64,000 nucleotides of DNA from Calycina herbarum (Eukaryota > Ascomycota > Leotiomycetes > Helotiales > Pezizellaceae). Below the pieces are notes generated by a model, which saw only the letters and a program-made list of their open reading frames with translations, was not told the origin of the DNA and did no database searches. Numbering within the stretch: position 1 is the first letter of the stretch; each line of letters starts with the position of its first letter. Of the stretch, positions 1-11,774 are shown piece after piece. The translations under genes were made by a program, and so were the position numbers. Location: the NCBI GenBank assembly GCA_001414485.1, contig LLEY01000169.1, forward strand, positions 62,001-126,000, written 5' to 3'.

Positions 1-653
1 CTGTAGGTAATCAAAGCGACGGCACGGAGAGCCGGCCCATCACGCTGAGGGCGTCCCCACTTCAATAGATCAGCACTGTAGTTTTTCTAGCAAAAGGAAA
101 CTGAGCCGCAAAGTGGATAATTTTTCCAAAGACAAATGGACTTGAGAGAACGAAAAGATATGTTTTGCTCACAGCTCCATTGAATCGACTACCGTCGGCC
201 ATATATTTGGGTTCTCCGAGACCACGCCCGGAAGGAAAAAGCGTCCCAGAAGGGTTGGAAACTGTTTGAAGGGTAGCTTGTGCCTTTATATAATCGTTGA
301 TTATCGGCTCCAGAGTAGCATTGCCCAAGATGAATTCGTCGACGATCATCTTTATGGTCAAAGCAGAATCTCGGGTCCAAGTGAAGAAGTCTGGGAAGAA
401 TTAATGCTGTGTCTACCAAGTATTGCAAATACTTACAATCTGGGTCGGATTTTGAGGGACTTGCGATAATTATGCCAGCTGCGGTTCCGGGAACTTGTGA
501 GCCATGGGGACCGATGTTATTAAGAACGCCTTGAAGCGCAATTGCTCTCTCTGTGCCCACAAAGGAATCCAAGTCTCGCCTCTGGATATTTGATGCAGCA
601 CTTGATCGCGAGCATAAGGACAACACTGTTACGAGTGGCGAAGAGAAATACAT
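1..653 (-). CDS. Glucoamylase (GH15), N-terminal part, cut by window edge
   Basis: Secreted exo-acting glucan 1,4-alpha-glucosidase that releases glucose from starch ends. Three exons can be read on the minus strand: 653-437, 390-173 and 59 to beyond base 1, with introns 391-436 and 60-172 (GTAAGT..CAG and GTGAGC..AAG). Spliced, they give family hallmarks in order: VLNNIG, GIIIASPS, FTWTRDSA, NPSG, GLGEPKY and, across the second intron, GAWGRPQRDGPALR. I chose the ATG at 653 because it gives a compact signal peptide followed by a dibasic QRR processing site; an in-frame ATG at 725 would add 24 residues. The catalytic-domain remainder and any starch-binding domain lie outside the window. The family call is secure; the exact start is less so. 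Confidence 0.92.
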
Positions 654-1709
654 GATGAATATAGAGATACAAACGGAGGGGAATAGACAGCAATAGAGGA
701 AAGTCACCAGATCTAAGGAGCACATGGCTTTATAATGGCCACAATTCTTCCGTTGGCACTATTGGCACTAACCAAGAAGTAATCAAATGTACGAGGTATT
801 CTTCAAAAATACCACAGGTGAAATGCAACGGGCCGATTGACTTTCGGGGTTGAATTCGTTGCCATTGGCCACAACGGAGGTCGTACGAGAAATTACCCCA
901 AAAATCTTCTTGGGGAAGCGGGGTACCTAGCCAACGTTCGAGGTACGAGAGTATCTGAGAAGAAAGCTCACAACCGCAGCTTACTTCGTGACTTCGTCTG
1001 TACTTCTTTTCTAGTGCACAAGGACAGCCGTAGCGGATCTCGTAGTCTTAGAACCATAACAAGGCCTCCTGCGAAGCAATATTGAGATCCTAGACCTTGT
1101 AGTACCCAACCTCTTTTCCCTCTAGTGGCCTTCTTGGAAGGCTATGTGTAGGCATGACGCTTGCCTGGTCTCTTGACGCTTTCAAAGCGCTGCGTTCTTG
1201 TGCTTCCATGCCCCTTATGTCTATCGCATGGTCCTGTTCCCCGTTTCGCACGACGCAATACGCCCTCTATTGTGTACGATCCGGCGCAGTTCGATTCTCC
1301 ACTGGGAGCAAGAGTATAGAGGTAGGAAGAGTCGCTCGCGCGAGAGGGAAATAGGACCTCTGCACGAAGCTGAGGGTGCAGGTGGTGCTGTGCGACAGAA
1401 CCCAGAGATTCACGGCAGGCGGAGGAGGGGGGGGAGAGGCATCTCGTTCGGAGAAACTCAATCGTAAGGCTCCTGAGGAGTTGCCCTTGGGGGAAGTAGG
1501 TACGTGTAGAACTCGAGATGGGAAGGGAAGGAAAGAAGACCTTGGAAGGCAATCTCCACACGTGCGGTTGCACAATTTGAAGAGCAAAAAATGGATTGAA
1601 TTGCGCAATCCTCGAATTGAAACACGCACCAACAATACAGGGGAGGGAAGGGGCAGTATAAAAGACAGACCAGACCTTCTCCAAAAGTGCAAAAGAAAAG
1701 AGAGAAGAA
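654..1709. other. Intergenic, glucoamylase upstream region
   Basis: No convincing gene. It holds the presumed glucoamylase promoter. Overlapping open frames between about 1,140 and 1,735 on both strands are Arg/Ser/Pro-rich and read as a GC-rich purine/pyrimidine-skewed stretch (including a G run near 1,427), not as protein. Confidence 0.5.
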
Positions 1710-1792
1710 GCTCCCTAACCGGTTCGAACGATTGACCTGGCGATATAATTGCGTTACTGCAATCGCCCGCTCTACCGCTGAGCTAAAGGAGC
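1710..1792 (-). tRNA. tRNA-Cys (anticodon GCA) with 12-nt intron
   Basis: The minus strand folds as a full cloverleaf. The acceptor stem is GCTCCTT with AGGGAGC (one G-T pair). The D arm is GCTC/GAGC, the anticodon stem GGCGA/TCGCC, and the T arm AATCG-TTCGAAC-CGGTT. The anticodon loop is 19 nt, which fits a 7-nt loop with GCA at positions 34-36 plus a 12-nt intron one base after the anticodon, the canonical position. Without the intron it is 71 nt. A T-rich run follows on the minus strand (about 1,685-1,709), suitable for Pol III termination. The isotype is read from the anticodon only. Confidence 0.9.
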
Positions 1793-2540
1793 TGGTTCTT
1801 TTCTTCTCGATACACCAATTTTGCTTATTACAGACTAAGACTGTAGTCACTATTTTGTGGGTAAAAATGGGCTCCAAGGTGCCAGTTTACGGGGCGACCT
1901 CCAGATGACGCTCGGGCTTGGCCGGAACTCTTGGGCTTGGCCGGAACTCTTGGGCCGACTGGTATCAACCAAACCCCGCTTCACAGGTACTCACGCCTGC
2001 TATTCATTTTGTAACAAAAAACAAACAATTTTCTTTTTGGGAAAGTTATGTTCAACTGACATTATTGGTTCGCTGAACTTTCTCTCCCCGTTTGTGCCCG
2101 CATTGCACATATCTAGATATTAACGCCACCAACTTTAGCTTCAGGCCTAGGCAGTGGTGCTCCATCACGACGGCCTCTGAACACCACAATTCTTTCAGCT
2201 TCGTGCTGACAGGACGTTAGCTAGCGAAGCCGATACGCTGGTCCCTGTCAAATCAAGTTAGCAAAAAGTCTGGAAGGGTTTATTTGGAGCCTCATCTCTC
2301 GCCACAGTTGATCTCTCTGCTCAGGAACAAGCACCGACAGCCTCGAACCTTGTGCCAAGGGATCCAATGGTTAATTCATGCAATTATGTACCTGCATATT
2401 GTGTTGGTTCCGGAGCCGTGGATTCAGTGAAATGCTATTGTTTGGTTTGTATAAAAAGAATGTAGGTGCCTCTCTATTTATCTCTCTCCTGTCGGGGTTC
2501 CGGATTTCAAGCTCTCGTTATTTCTCTCATTCTTACTGTG
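1793..2540. other. Intergenic
   Basis: No gene supported. It contains one short tandem duplication (see 1914-1951). An open frame at 2,378-2,572 is Phe/Ser/Leu-rich and matches nothing I recognise. Confidence 0.5.
1914..1951 (+). repeat. Tandem duplication, 19-bp unit x2
   Basis: Unit gggcttggccggaactctt occurs twice head to tail without a mismatch and is followed by the first bases of a third copy. Confidence 0.85.
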
Positions 2541-5038
2541 ATGTTTCTGCTATGTATATTGTTTCGTCGTGAGTGGTGCTGCTGTTGAATATAGGACAAA
2601 CTTGGATGTTCACTCTCCGCGAACTGCTCCTGCTGCGTGTCCTGCTTCTTGCAAGTGAGTTGAAATTTCCATTATCCCGAATATAAATATGTTAATATAT
2701 CTCAGAACTACAATCACTGCACCTGCCGTGTTGCGCACTACCACCTCGACAAAAACAAGCACCAAGTTCTTTACTTTACCCGGGCAAGTGACCACGGCAT
2801 GGAGAACTACGACAAGCCAACTTCGACAATTACCACAACCGAGTATAGACGCGGAATTACCACATATACGTCTACAAAATTAAGCACGACAACCAAGACA
2901 TTTATCTCTACAAAACCTGGTTATACTTCAACTGTGTATGGTGCTGGGAAAACAGTTACTCAGACGGCATCTTGTGCTGCAAACACTCTGCCGGGTAGCC
3001 AGAAAACTATCGCCCAAATGGCTTCTTGTGCCCCAAGCACTCTGCCGGGTAGCCAAAAGACTATTACTCAGACCATTTCTGGCGCCGATAGGATCATTAC
3101 CCAATTCTCAACGCTTGCTGGGGAGGGCAAAACGATAACCCAGGTATCTACGATTCCCGGTCTAGAAAGAATGACCACTTTGTCCGGTGGTGAGAAGACA
3201 ATAACTGAGACTTCTGTGTTGTCGGGCGGAGAAAAGACGATCATTCAAACTTCCTTTTTCCCTGGCAATGGGCAGACAATAACGGAAATCTTAACACTGT
3301 CAGGAAATGACAAGACAGTGACCCAAACTTCCACGGAATCTTGTAGTGCATATCCTCCGCCGGATGCTTCTACAATAACGCAATTCTCGACAGAATTTTC
3401 CACGCTTCCGGGTTCAACAATTGCAATATCGGGAGCGGCTTCTGGATGCTCGGCTTCAACTGAATATAAGACTCTTCCGGCAAGCATTTTGATCTCTACA
3501 TATTGCCCATATATTTTGGGAAGCTATACGACCATCACCGAGACTTCTCAGTGTGCCCAGGGTTCAACCGAGACGCAAATTTCCACGGAGTCTACTGCCC
3601 TGCCTGGATTGACCGAAAATTATTATTCGACGGCCACTACTAGGCAACCAGCTTCAACAATTACCCTCAGCTGCGATGCATCACAGAATACGGGCTCCTA
3701 TACCACAATTACCGAGACGTCTCAATTGCCTGGCTCGACAATTACTGACGCCGCTTCGATTAGCGTTGTTTATTCTACGATAACTAGCTATGAGACCTCG
3801 CAGCTTGCGGGCTCATATACCACCTTGACGGAAACATCACAATTGTCCTGTGATGCCTCAACATTGACAGAGAAGGTCCTACCAGCGTTATTTACTCCAC
3901 GATCACGGATTACGAAATTTCGCAATTTCCTGGCTCTTATAGTACCATCCCACAGCTTCCAGACTCTTACATAACTGCAACCGAATCTTGTAGTCTAGCT
4001 CCAGATACTTCAACAATAACGCAATTCTCGACTCTCCCTGGCTCAACAATAACCGAGATGGCACCTGCTAGTACCATTTATTCCACATTAATAAATATCG
4101 AGATTTCGGATCTACCTGGCGCATATACGACAATTACGGAAACCTCGCAGCTTCCTGGCTCGTATTCTACGCTTACCGAAAAGGAATCTGCAAGTACTAT
4201 CTACTCGACGGTCGTCAATTATGAGACAGTTCAATTGTCCGGGTCCGTTACTACCGAAATTTCAACGCAAATCATCACTGAAACGGCCCCTGCAAGTATC
4301 ATTTACTCCACGGAGATTTCTCAGCTTCCTTGTTCATATTCCACACACACCCAGACGGAATTTGCAAGTACTATTTATTCGACTATCACCGAATCAGCAC
4401 CAATTAGTACAATTTACTCAACTATTGTCAGCTACGAGACTTCCCAGCTACCAGGGTCCACCATAATAGAGGCAGCTCCTGCGAGTATAATTTACTCCAC
4501 AATTTTGGAAACTATTCCTGGAACTACCATTTATGAGACTCAAACAATGACGATTTCTGGGTCTCTCACTACAATCACGGAAAGCCAGCCTGGAAATACG
4601 ACATTTGTTAGCTACGAGACAACATCTCTTCCGGGATCTCTTATCACGATTACGGAAAGCCAGCCTGCAAGCACTGTTTATTCGACGATTTTGAATTATG
4701 AAACAACCTCACTCCTCGGCTCTTTAACAACCATCACGGAAACTGTTCCAGGAAACACCATCTACAGCACCTTGATTAGCACTCTCCCTGGCTCAACAAA
4801 TACAATAACCACAACCCAATTTTCAACCATTCAAGGCCAAGGATTCACAATAACTAGCACGCTTCCAGCATCTACAATTTCAATGATGAATACAGTGAGT
4901 AGCTGTACGAAAACTACGACGAGTGTTAGTACGACGACTAGTGTATCTACGAAGTTTAGCACTGTGACGACGGGTTGTGCGGCTAGTACGAGTACTTGTA
5001 AGGGATCTGGGTCGGGGAAGAATGGTTGTAAGGATTGA
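2541..5038 (+). pseudogene. Ser/Thr-rich repetitive surface protein, frame-broken
   Basis: Reads as a secreted Thr/Ser-rich wall or adhesin-type protein of about 780 residues whose reading frame breaks at least twice. An ATG at 2541 opens a hydrophobic leader (MFLLCILF). A GTGAGT..CTCAG intron at 2655-2705 joins a Cys-containing segment (PAACPASCK) to TTITAPA. Frame then changes near 2815-2825 (to the 2799-3974 frame) and again near 3874-3881, after which PTSVIYSTIT runs to the stop at 5038. The same degenerate motifs (TLPGS, TTITETSQLPGS, ASTIYST) occur on both sides of the second break, so this is one gene. A further one-base shift is needed between the leader and residue 10. The C-terminus is Cys/Gly/Lys-rich with no hydrophobic GPI tail in frame. 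It could be a true pseudogene or carry assembly indels; frame changes inside introns were considered and not found. Confidence 0.65.
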
Positions 5039-5838
5039 AATAAAGAAAGGGTGGACAGGGGCTGTGAATTGATTTTGAAGGCGTTGGTGGTGTTGGGAAT
5101 ATTGTTTGATAGATACCCTCTTAATTCGAAGTTTATATGTTAGGTAAAATTGTACTATTCAATTTATTCTCTCATCTTTTTAGTAGGATTTCAAGAATTA
5201 AACACACTTGCGCTGATGAAGAAAACAATTCATTCTAAAGTGGGTTATTTTCAGCTGAAGTTTGTTTATTTATTTTAATTCTTGACGTTCTTATTAATAG
5301 TAGCGTATCTGAAGATTTTGAAAACAAGTGTTTAGTAAGGCTACTGCAAGGCAATTGTGACTTTGTCGAGGGAAGCGAAGGCTTTCACCCCTAGTGACAT
5401 TCGTTATTCGTAAAAGTGAAAGAGTTCAAGTCATTTACATTACCTCTTCACGGTTTGCATAACTGATTTAAAAGAATTCTAGCACTACGTCGTATACTTG
5501 GGAAATATGGTAGAGACACTCGGTTGTTGGAAACCTTCTATTTCTGCTTATGTGCTCAGTCATACTATGTATCATGAGCTCAAGACCTTGATATCATTCT
5601 ATGAGTGCGGGAGCCGATCAAAATTCCAACACAAAATCCATCATTTCGCGAAAGTCCTATTGAGTTCATGGGAGGAAACAAATTTCTTGAAGCTATATTT
5701 ATTTCGCAGCTCTGTATCAAGTTGCAGAGCCATATTCTTGCGAATAGACATTTTTGTTCTTTTGACAGCAACCTTGATAATTTTCTTAAGTTAACTTTAC
5801 TCATAAGTGCCCAGTTGGTGGTATACCCCACTACAATA
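5039..5838. other. Intergenic, AT-rich
   Basis: Downstream region of the Ser/Thr-rich gene. Nothing recognisable; no RNA or repeat signature seen. Confidence 0.5.
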
Positions 5839-6045
5839 ATGTGTGGCAAAGATGTCAAGGAGAGTAAAGGCCAAGAATCTATTGAACTTGTGCGCCTGGA
5901 CAAAGAGGGAAAATTCAAAAGTCAAGAAAAGCAGTTTGCTATGAAAGGGTCAGGACTTGAGCTGGGGAAAAGCAAACCTACCCAAGCCCAAGGAAGCTCT
6001 ACTAGCCAAGCAAGCCAGGGTTCTCAGGCGGGGAAAGGGAGTTGA
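5839..6045 (+). CDS. Possible small Gln/Ser/Lys-rich orphan protein
   Basis: Open frame of 68 codons plus stop, starting at ATG 5839 (MCGKDVKESK). It is charged and low-complexity, ending in a Gln/Ser/Gly stretch (QASQGSQAGKGS). The frame is open upstream to 5605, but those residues look like noncoding translation, so the inner ATG is preferred. There is no membrane segment or signal peptide, and I recognise no family. It may be an orphan gene or chance. Confidence 0.28.
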   Translation: MCGKDVKESKGQESIELVRLDKEGKFKSQEKQFAMKGSGLELGKSKPTQAQGSSTSQASQGSQAGKGS

Positions 6046-6955
6046 GCACCCGCTGCTGCAATATTTTCCGGCAAACCTTCCTTCTCATACCGAATTCCCA
6101 AATTCGCTAGAAACATGATGTGAGAAATTATTTGAGGGGTGCATGTGGCGCTGGAAATAATTATGTTTGATAGTTCTCTAATTGAGTCAAAGCTTATTGA
6201 TATCTCGCAAGTAACAAGTGACCTATGACAGCTGAAGATTTTTCTGGAGAGTGATCTGACAGCCTCCCAGGAGAATGTTTCTCTCAGACTTTATAGAGAT
6301 GGCAGTTGGGAAGTGGTATCTTCAGGGGCCCTGCGTGCTCATGGTTCCCCAGCTAGTGGTAATGACTAGATAGTATTGTAACTTGAATAGAATCAAGAAA
6401 GGAACATCAGCTACACTCAGCTGGTGACAAGTTTTCTTTTCGGGGAATCATGAAATGAAGATGGCTTTGCTTGCATATTCAAGGAGGGAACTTGGGAACT
6501 CGGAAAAATAAGTTGGGACTCATGAGCAAATGGGTTGACTAGCGTTAATTTTGATAGTTACTCATGCGTTGAATTTTGCCATGAAGTTTTCCTCCCCAGT
6601 TTGGTTCTGATTCAATATCCCTTTCCTTTCGCGGTTATACCACAAGCTAAACTCGACCACCTGTGCTATCTCGTAACTTTTCGGATGAAACATATTCTCT
6701 CGTATACTTGAATAGTACTTTTCCTGCTGCCTTGCCCGGAAAGAAACAGTTAATAGGAAGAGCTTGAACCCGTATTCTCTGAACAATTCACAACGAAAGA
6801 GTGGTATACCGGGTATCCCAAATACGGAACCACCATACAGCAATCCGAATTACTCAACCCACACTTGGGGGCCCGGAGGAACATATGTATCCTGGAACTC
6901 TTCCTAAACACAAATACTTGTTAGCACAGCACACTCAATTTGTTCTAGGTTTTTT
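6046..6955. other. Intergenic
   Basis: No gene supported. A 93-codon minus frame (6,562-6,843) has no family features. The 3' side of the LPMO gene ends at 6956. Confidence 0.45.
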
Positions 6956-8048
6956 TCAATTCACCAATGTCTTGTTCTTGTCCATCACATTGAGCATGAT
7001 ACCAGGTTCTCCCTCAACGTAAGCTCCTGGAAACTCAACTAACGGCCCCGGAGTTCCTGTCCCTCCACTACTGACTTGTAGATGCGCACAGCTTATAAAA
7101 AATTGGACACCCCCACCATTAGTTGGTGCAGTTTGGCTGAGGTGGAGACCTGTGATTCTCATATGTCAGTTAAACTTTCCTCGGAATTTGGAGTGGTGCA
7201 AGAGCATTTTGGAGCAGAACAAATGATCCAGCAATAAGAACGACGGCAAGATATTCTTCAAAAAGTGACTTACCGAGGTGTTCAACACGGAACACGTATT
7301 CGCCATCTGGAAGAGCCTTAGGGAGATCGAAAAATACATCAACTTTCCCTGCGATCAAGTTAGACTGAGAAGTGACATATCAGATCCAGGACAGAAATAT
7401 TCCCTTGTTTCCCTTCCAAGTTGCACCGATGAATGGAAAGTCTTTTGAATTAGCAGTCTGAGTTATCGTGGTGATTTGATCATGGAATATTTTGAACCAC
7501 TAGCAAAAATCAGCTTCCCAACCTTGTTCGTCCGAGCGGAAAAACGAAACAGAGTAACTTACGACTTTTCCAGACCCATCCCAAGTTGCAGCCGTTTTAC
7601 CCTCTGGGACTTTCGCCATGTAGCCCATTAATGGACCAGGATGAAAGATTGGGTAATCGACCTTGAATCCAAGGACATCTCCAGCCTTGATGGGAAGGGA
7701 CTGGGTGTCCGGAGCGAGCTTGTCGCCATCTCGGTTGCAGCGCATTTTGTTAGAATTGATATCCTTGACGTAGCTACGTGGCCTATGGTCAGAAAGGGGA
7801 GTCAAGAAGGGATATTGGACTTACATGGGATCATAGATTCTGGCGTACGTGCTGGGTTCGATTCCTACTTTTCGCATGTACTGCCAGTCACTTGCGTTTA
7901 TTCCAGGACCTTGAACTCTCTGGAAGACATACTGGGTTTTTGTGAGTATTCGAAACTGTTTGTTGGATCTGAAGATAAACGAGTGATTACTTACGTGACC
8001 TTGTGCCACTCCGGTCAGCAAGAGAGCAAGAGCAATAAAGAATTTCAT
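6956..8048 (-). CDS. AA9 lytic polysaccharide monooxygenase (former GH61)
   Basis: Secreted copper enzyme that oxidatively cleaves cellulose-type polysaccharides. Six exons: 8048-7995, 7931-7825, 7782-7563, 7499-7427, 7348-7274 and 7149-6956; phases agree at every junction and give 240 aa. A 17-residue signal peptide (MKFFIALALLLTGVAQG) leaves His18 as mature His1, the first copper-brace ligand; the first intron falls directly after its codon. The second ligand is His101 in FHPGPLMGYMAKVP. Other hallmarks are WFKI, PDGEYVFRVEHLGLH, QFFISCAH with Cys197 (partner probably Cys69), and FPGAYVEGEPGIMLNV. Gln192 of the active site is kept, but the usual axial Tyr (QFY) is Phe194 here. There is no cellulose-binding module, so this is a single-domain form. 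A TATA-like box lies about 90 bp upstream of the ATG. Confidence 0.93.
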
Positions 8049-9369
8049 ATTAAGTAGAGTAATTCAACAGAGTTCGAAGTTGTCGTCAATGAAAAATGAT
8101 TGTGTTCTGAAACTTAAGAGGGAGTCAATAGGGATTTATATAGATGGAAAAATCTTCAAAAGACGCTTTACATACTCACTGGTCTTGAGAAAATCCCCCG
8201 TACCTTAGGTTACCCCTCAATCGGTCTAGAATGGATGAAGTTATTATGTTATCCCAAAACGTTGATAGTTGCTTATAATCTGCTACATATCAAATGGCAA
8301 GATTTGTCAGAGACCAAAGAGTACGTGGTAATATATTTTACCAAACCGTGAAATCTGTGGAACGGTGTTGTAACGTTCACCTTGCACCAGGAGTAAACGC
8401 TGGTAGAAACCTTGAGCTTGAATTTGCAAATATGATCTCGCAGGTACGTGAGGTCTCAAAAGTGCATTGAACATATCTTCAGATACCAAGTGAAATCCTA
8501 GGAGAGTGAAGTCCGATGGTTCGTAGGGGTAAACATAGTAATGTTTAAATAGCAAATAGCCGAGCATTTTGAGTCAGTGCGCGCGGGGTTGTGATTTGAT
8601 GAGTTCTAAAGGGGCAATCTGATAGGGGCATTTTAGCCTCGAAAAGCATCTAGAAATGTCGATCGAAGATATTAAAAGCTGCTGTGTAATCTACAACGTT
8701 GCCCACAAGTACACTAGCCAAGGAGAAACGAAAAACCGAATGTAAGATTATATTATTGTACGTATAAATTCTACGGAATTGTTCTGCCGGTCGGAAGGAA
8801 AACCTGCGACGACTCATTGGTAAAAACTTAAAATATGAACTTGCAGCAGGGGTAAGAGTTCACCTGAAATTGGGATGCCGTACCTGAACAATATCTATTA
8901 AGCACTATTATCTCAAATTTCTAGAACAATCAAATCAACTGACCATAGAAAAGTGAATTCGGGGGTTTTTCATAAGATTTATATTTTGATTCCATCACCC
9001 TACAGTGAGTTGCGAGTTAAGTTTGAATTTACCTACTTTTTTATAATCCGAGCTTTTTTATTAAGGCTTTCTCCCTCTTTTCTTTAGAAGACAGAAAATA
9101 AAAGTACTCTAAAAGAGACGAGGCCTAGTTAGAAAGAAGCGCTATATCTAATTATCTCTCTTCTATATAATTTTGTTAATTTATGAACTATACGGTAACA
9201 ATGACGAACACTTTTACAAATAATGGATGAGACAGTAATCGAAACTGAGTCCTCGTCTAATTCATGTCTATCATTCATAAATGCACTTCATTTTAAAACA
9301 TAGACATTCTCATTTATCATGCTATGGTACCTGGTGCCTGCCCCTCAAGCCCCATACAGTCCCCAACCC
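8049..9369. other. Intergenic, LPMO upstream region
   Basis: Holds the LPMO promoter. An 86-codon minus frame (8,307-8,567) is unsupported. Bases about 9,030-9,190 are AT-rich with the CTA/TAT-rich texture of the RIP-mutated repeats later in the window, possibly an old repeat scrap. Confidence 0.4.
8134..8143 (-). promoter_or_regulatory. TATA-like box of the LPMO gene
   Basis: Minus-strand ctatataaat lies 86-95 bp upstream of the ATG at 8048. Distance and sequence suit a TATA element; no transcription start can be seen. Confidence 0.4.
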
Positions 9370-11774
9370 TCACCCAAGTGTAGGAACACAACCACAAGCC
9401 GAGCTAACCCGCGAGACAACATCTCCAGTACAAGCAGAAGTCAAATAAGGCTTCACAGCTGCAACATCCGTAACAACAGTCTTGGTGAACTCCCCACAAA
9501 ACTCCTGAGACTCCAACAACCGATCAGCTGGGTTAGTTGCACGTAGGGCCCGCAGGCAGTTATCAGCGCTGCAACCACAAACACCGTTGGGCAGATTGTA
9601 GCTGTCAACTCTAGAGAGTTGATCGAGTGGATTATCGGATCTGCGGGCATCGGCACCGAGACCACGCTTTGCGAAGGCTTTCCAGATGCTGCATTGGTTT
9701 ACGCCACCTGTGAGGGCTTTGTCTGCATCGAGGATGGCGTCTCGTGCGTGGATGAAAGTTGGTCGGCAGGGTTGGCTGTTTTTTTGTTAGTATTGCAATA
9801 CAAAAGTTTCATATTTGAACTTGGTCTTACAGTTTCAAGCCATCGACCACTAATTGCATGGTCAAAAACCTTCCATCCGTCGGTACGCCATTGACGAAAG
9901 TAGGTTGTCTCGCCTCAGTAATACCATACACATCGATTAAATTCCACATAACTTCATAGAGCATGGTCGCCCAAATAGTACCGATAAAGTGAACAAGAGT
10001 GGAGTTATTCGCAGTCGTGTAAACCATTGGGTTGACTTTTTGGCTCGTTGAGTACAAGTAGGTTCTCAGTCCTGAGGGTCTACCGCGAACCCAGTCGCCC
10101 AATGGATAATTCGTAGCTCTAGTATCAGAAGTCTTCGTGTGAATCGCAATGGCCATAAAGTCCCCCCACCCTTCACCCATTCCACCAGCTTCCGTGGTTC
10201 CCAAACAACCCGAGTTCAACGGCCCCCCTGTGAGACGGTTAGATAGACCGTGGGTATACTCGTGAATGACAACCCCAGCATCGAAACAAGAGTCCCGCCA
10301 TGGAGATGCTGGTAAAGTGTAATTCCAGATATACATCCGCATTCTTGGAACCTGGCCATCGACAGGTGTTGCGAAATTAGCATTGTTTATTCCAGATCCA
10401 TCTTGGGAATTCAAAGTAACTGCATCATTTCCTAGACCTCCTTGACCGTTGTTGTTTGCTTCGAAATTTCCAGCCACCTCATTGAAACCAAGAACATAGA
10501 GTAAATCGTGATACATATCCGCAGTGTAAAAAAGCTGGGTGACAGAAGCATCGATGTAGCTTTTAGGGTCTTCGGCAGTGAGACTGAATGGATAGTCAAA
10601 ATCCAAGTCGGCTTCGTAGGGACGATAGTCATTGATGAATGCTGAATCGCCTTCCCAATTAGCTTGGGCGTTGCCGTTATTTCCTCTGGTGGTGTTGTAA
10701 GTGATGGCGCCAGTTGAGTGCCATGTAAACTCAGAGGCTTTGAGATCCCAAGGATCGGTTTCTATCACACGATCTCCCTTGGTAGCGTCATTGGTTCCCC
10801 AAGGACTTTTGATAGTAAGTAAATGCTAATACCGGGGGGTATTAAGATATAAAGTGCTTACTAAACATTATAAGATGCCTCAGCGACGTAGTCCACGACA
10901 CCAAAAACCTTTTCTGGGGTCTTTGCATCAACGTAAGAGAGTAACCAGTTTTGACTGATATCTGTCTCTACTCTCCAAGAAAGCGAAAGAGAGTCTCCAG
11001 TGTGAACATATACCAAACGTGCTTTAGGATCTGAAAGTGCGCCTGAAGATCCTGTGATGGTGAAATGCTCAGTCTCGGCTTCTAGAGTAGCTACAGCTCC
11101 ATCGACAGTTACTGAAAGTTGAAGAGTATTGGAAGCTCCTCTCAAAGCTGCCACTGGATCAACTTGGTCTCGCTTAACCACTGCAAAAAATTAGCAAAGG
11201 GCTAACTCTTGCAGAAGAGAGCCAAATATGGCAGGATGGAGTCATAAGAACGGAATGAGGGGCGGGGCTAAAGAAATGGATTGGTTACATGGATTTTCTG
11301 TTGGAAGAACTCCAGCATAAAAAGAGTTCCCGAAGGAGAAAACCTTTCCATCTTTGCCAACCTATTTCTGTTAGTGATTTACTTAACATTCTTACATCAA
11401 AAACTCACATTGACGTTGAAATCAGCTGTATCAATATCGATACCGTGCAGAGTCTGCTTGAACACAACGTGCCCTACGCCATTTCCCGACAGGTAGCTCG
11501 AAACCAACCGAAACTCAGCTTCTGGAGCAACCTTCTTCACCAATGAGGTAGCCGTATCAGTGTAAGTAGACGCAGCGAAGGCTCTGAGCTCAGGCTTTTC
11601 CTCAGTAAGGACGACATTGTTTGAATAACTTGCTCCGGCTCCCAGTTTGTAGGCATCGAGGTTGACAGTTCTTCTCTGGATGTTCTGAGCCGAGTTAGAG
11701 GAGGGGGCAGGATGACCAAGAACTCGAGCAGTCAATAGAGCCACAGCAGTGGTATGAGCGGAAAGGAGACGCAT
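9370..11774 (-). CDS. Fungalysin (M36) extracellular metallopeptidase with Cys-rich C-terminal tail
   Basis: Secreted zinc endopeptidase with an inhibitory propeptide. Five exons: 11774-11409, 11361-11289, 11180-10862, 10805-9831 and 9775-9370, 712 aa, phases consistent. Order: signal peptide (residues 1 to about 20); FTP-type propeptide ([24 protein letters not shown], joined by splicing to [14 protein letters not shown]); catalytic domain from VYPWGTND onward; zinc motif HEYTH at about 434-438 within [18 protein letters not shown]; and the third-ligand helix GMGEGWGDF (Glu about 464). Fungalysins normally end soon after AKRGLG..VDSY. Here about 90 further residues follow, carrying six cysteines in the spacing C-x4-C-x19-C-x21-C-x11-C-x-C. 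The same arrangement occurs in the wall protein at 31,201. Start: the only ATG that gives a signal peptide. Confidence 0.95.

Noticed and set aside
837..1085. 82-codon plus-strand open frame
   Set aside because: No signal peptide, motif or neighbouring exon; composition is that of chance translation in a promoter region.
1142..1735. Overlapping frames on both strands
   Set aside because: Arg/Ser/Pro-rich products of a skewed GC-rich stretch; several frames open at once, as expected from composition.
2606..2654. Leader-like frame MFTLRELLLLRVLLLA before the intron at 2655
   Set aside because: Attractive signal peptide, but its phase enters the next exon in a frame that stops near 2,790; the PAACPASCK frame fits the Ser/Thr-rich protein instead.
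5000..5150. Spliced hydrophobic GPI tail for the Ser/Thr-rich gene
   Set aside because: ALVVLGILF can be read after 5,093, but no donor/acceptor pair keeps it in phase with the upstream frame.
8307..8567. 86-codon minus frame
   Set aside because: Reads fairly protein-like but has no recognised motif, no splice partners and lies in AT-rich DNA; not enough to call a gene.
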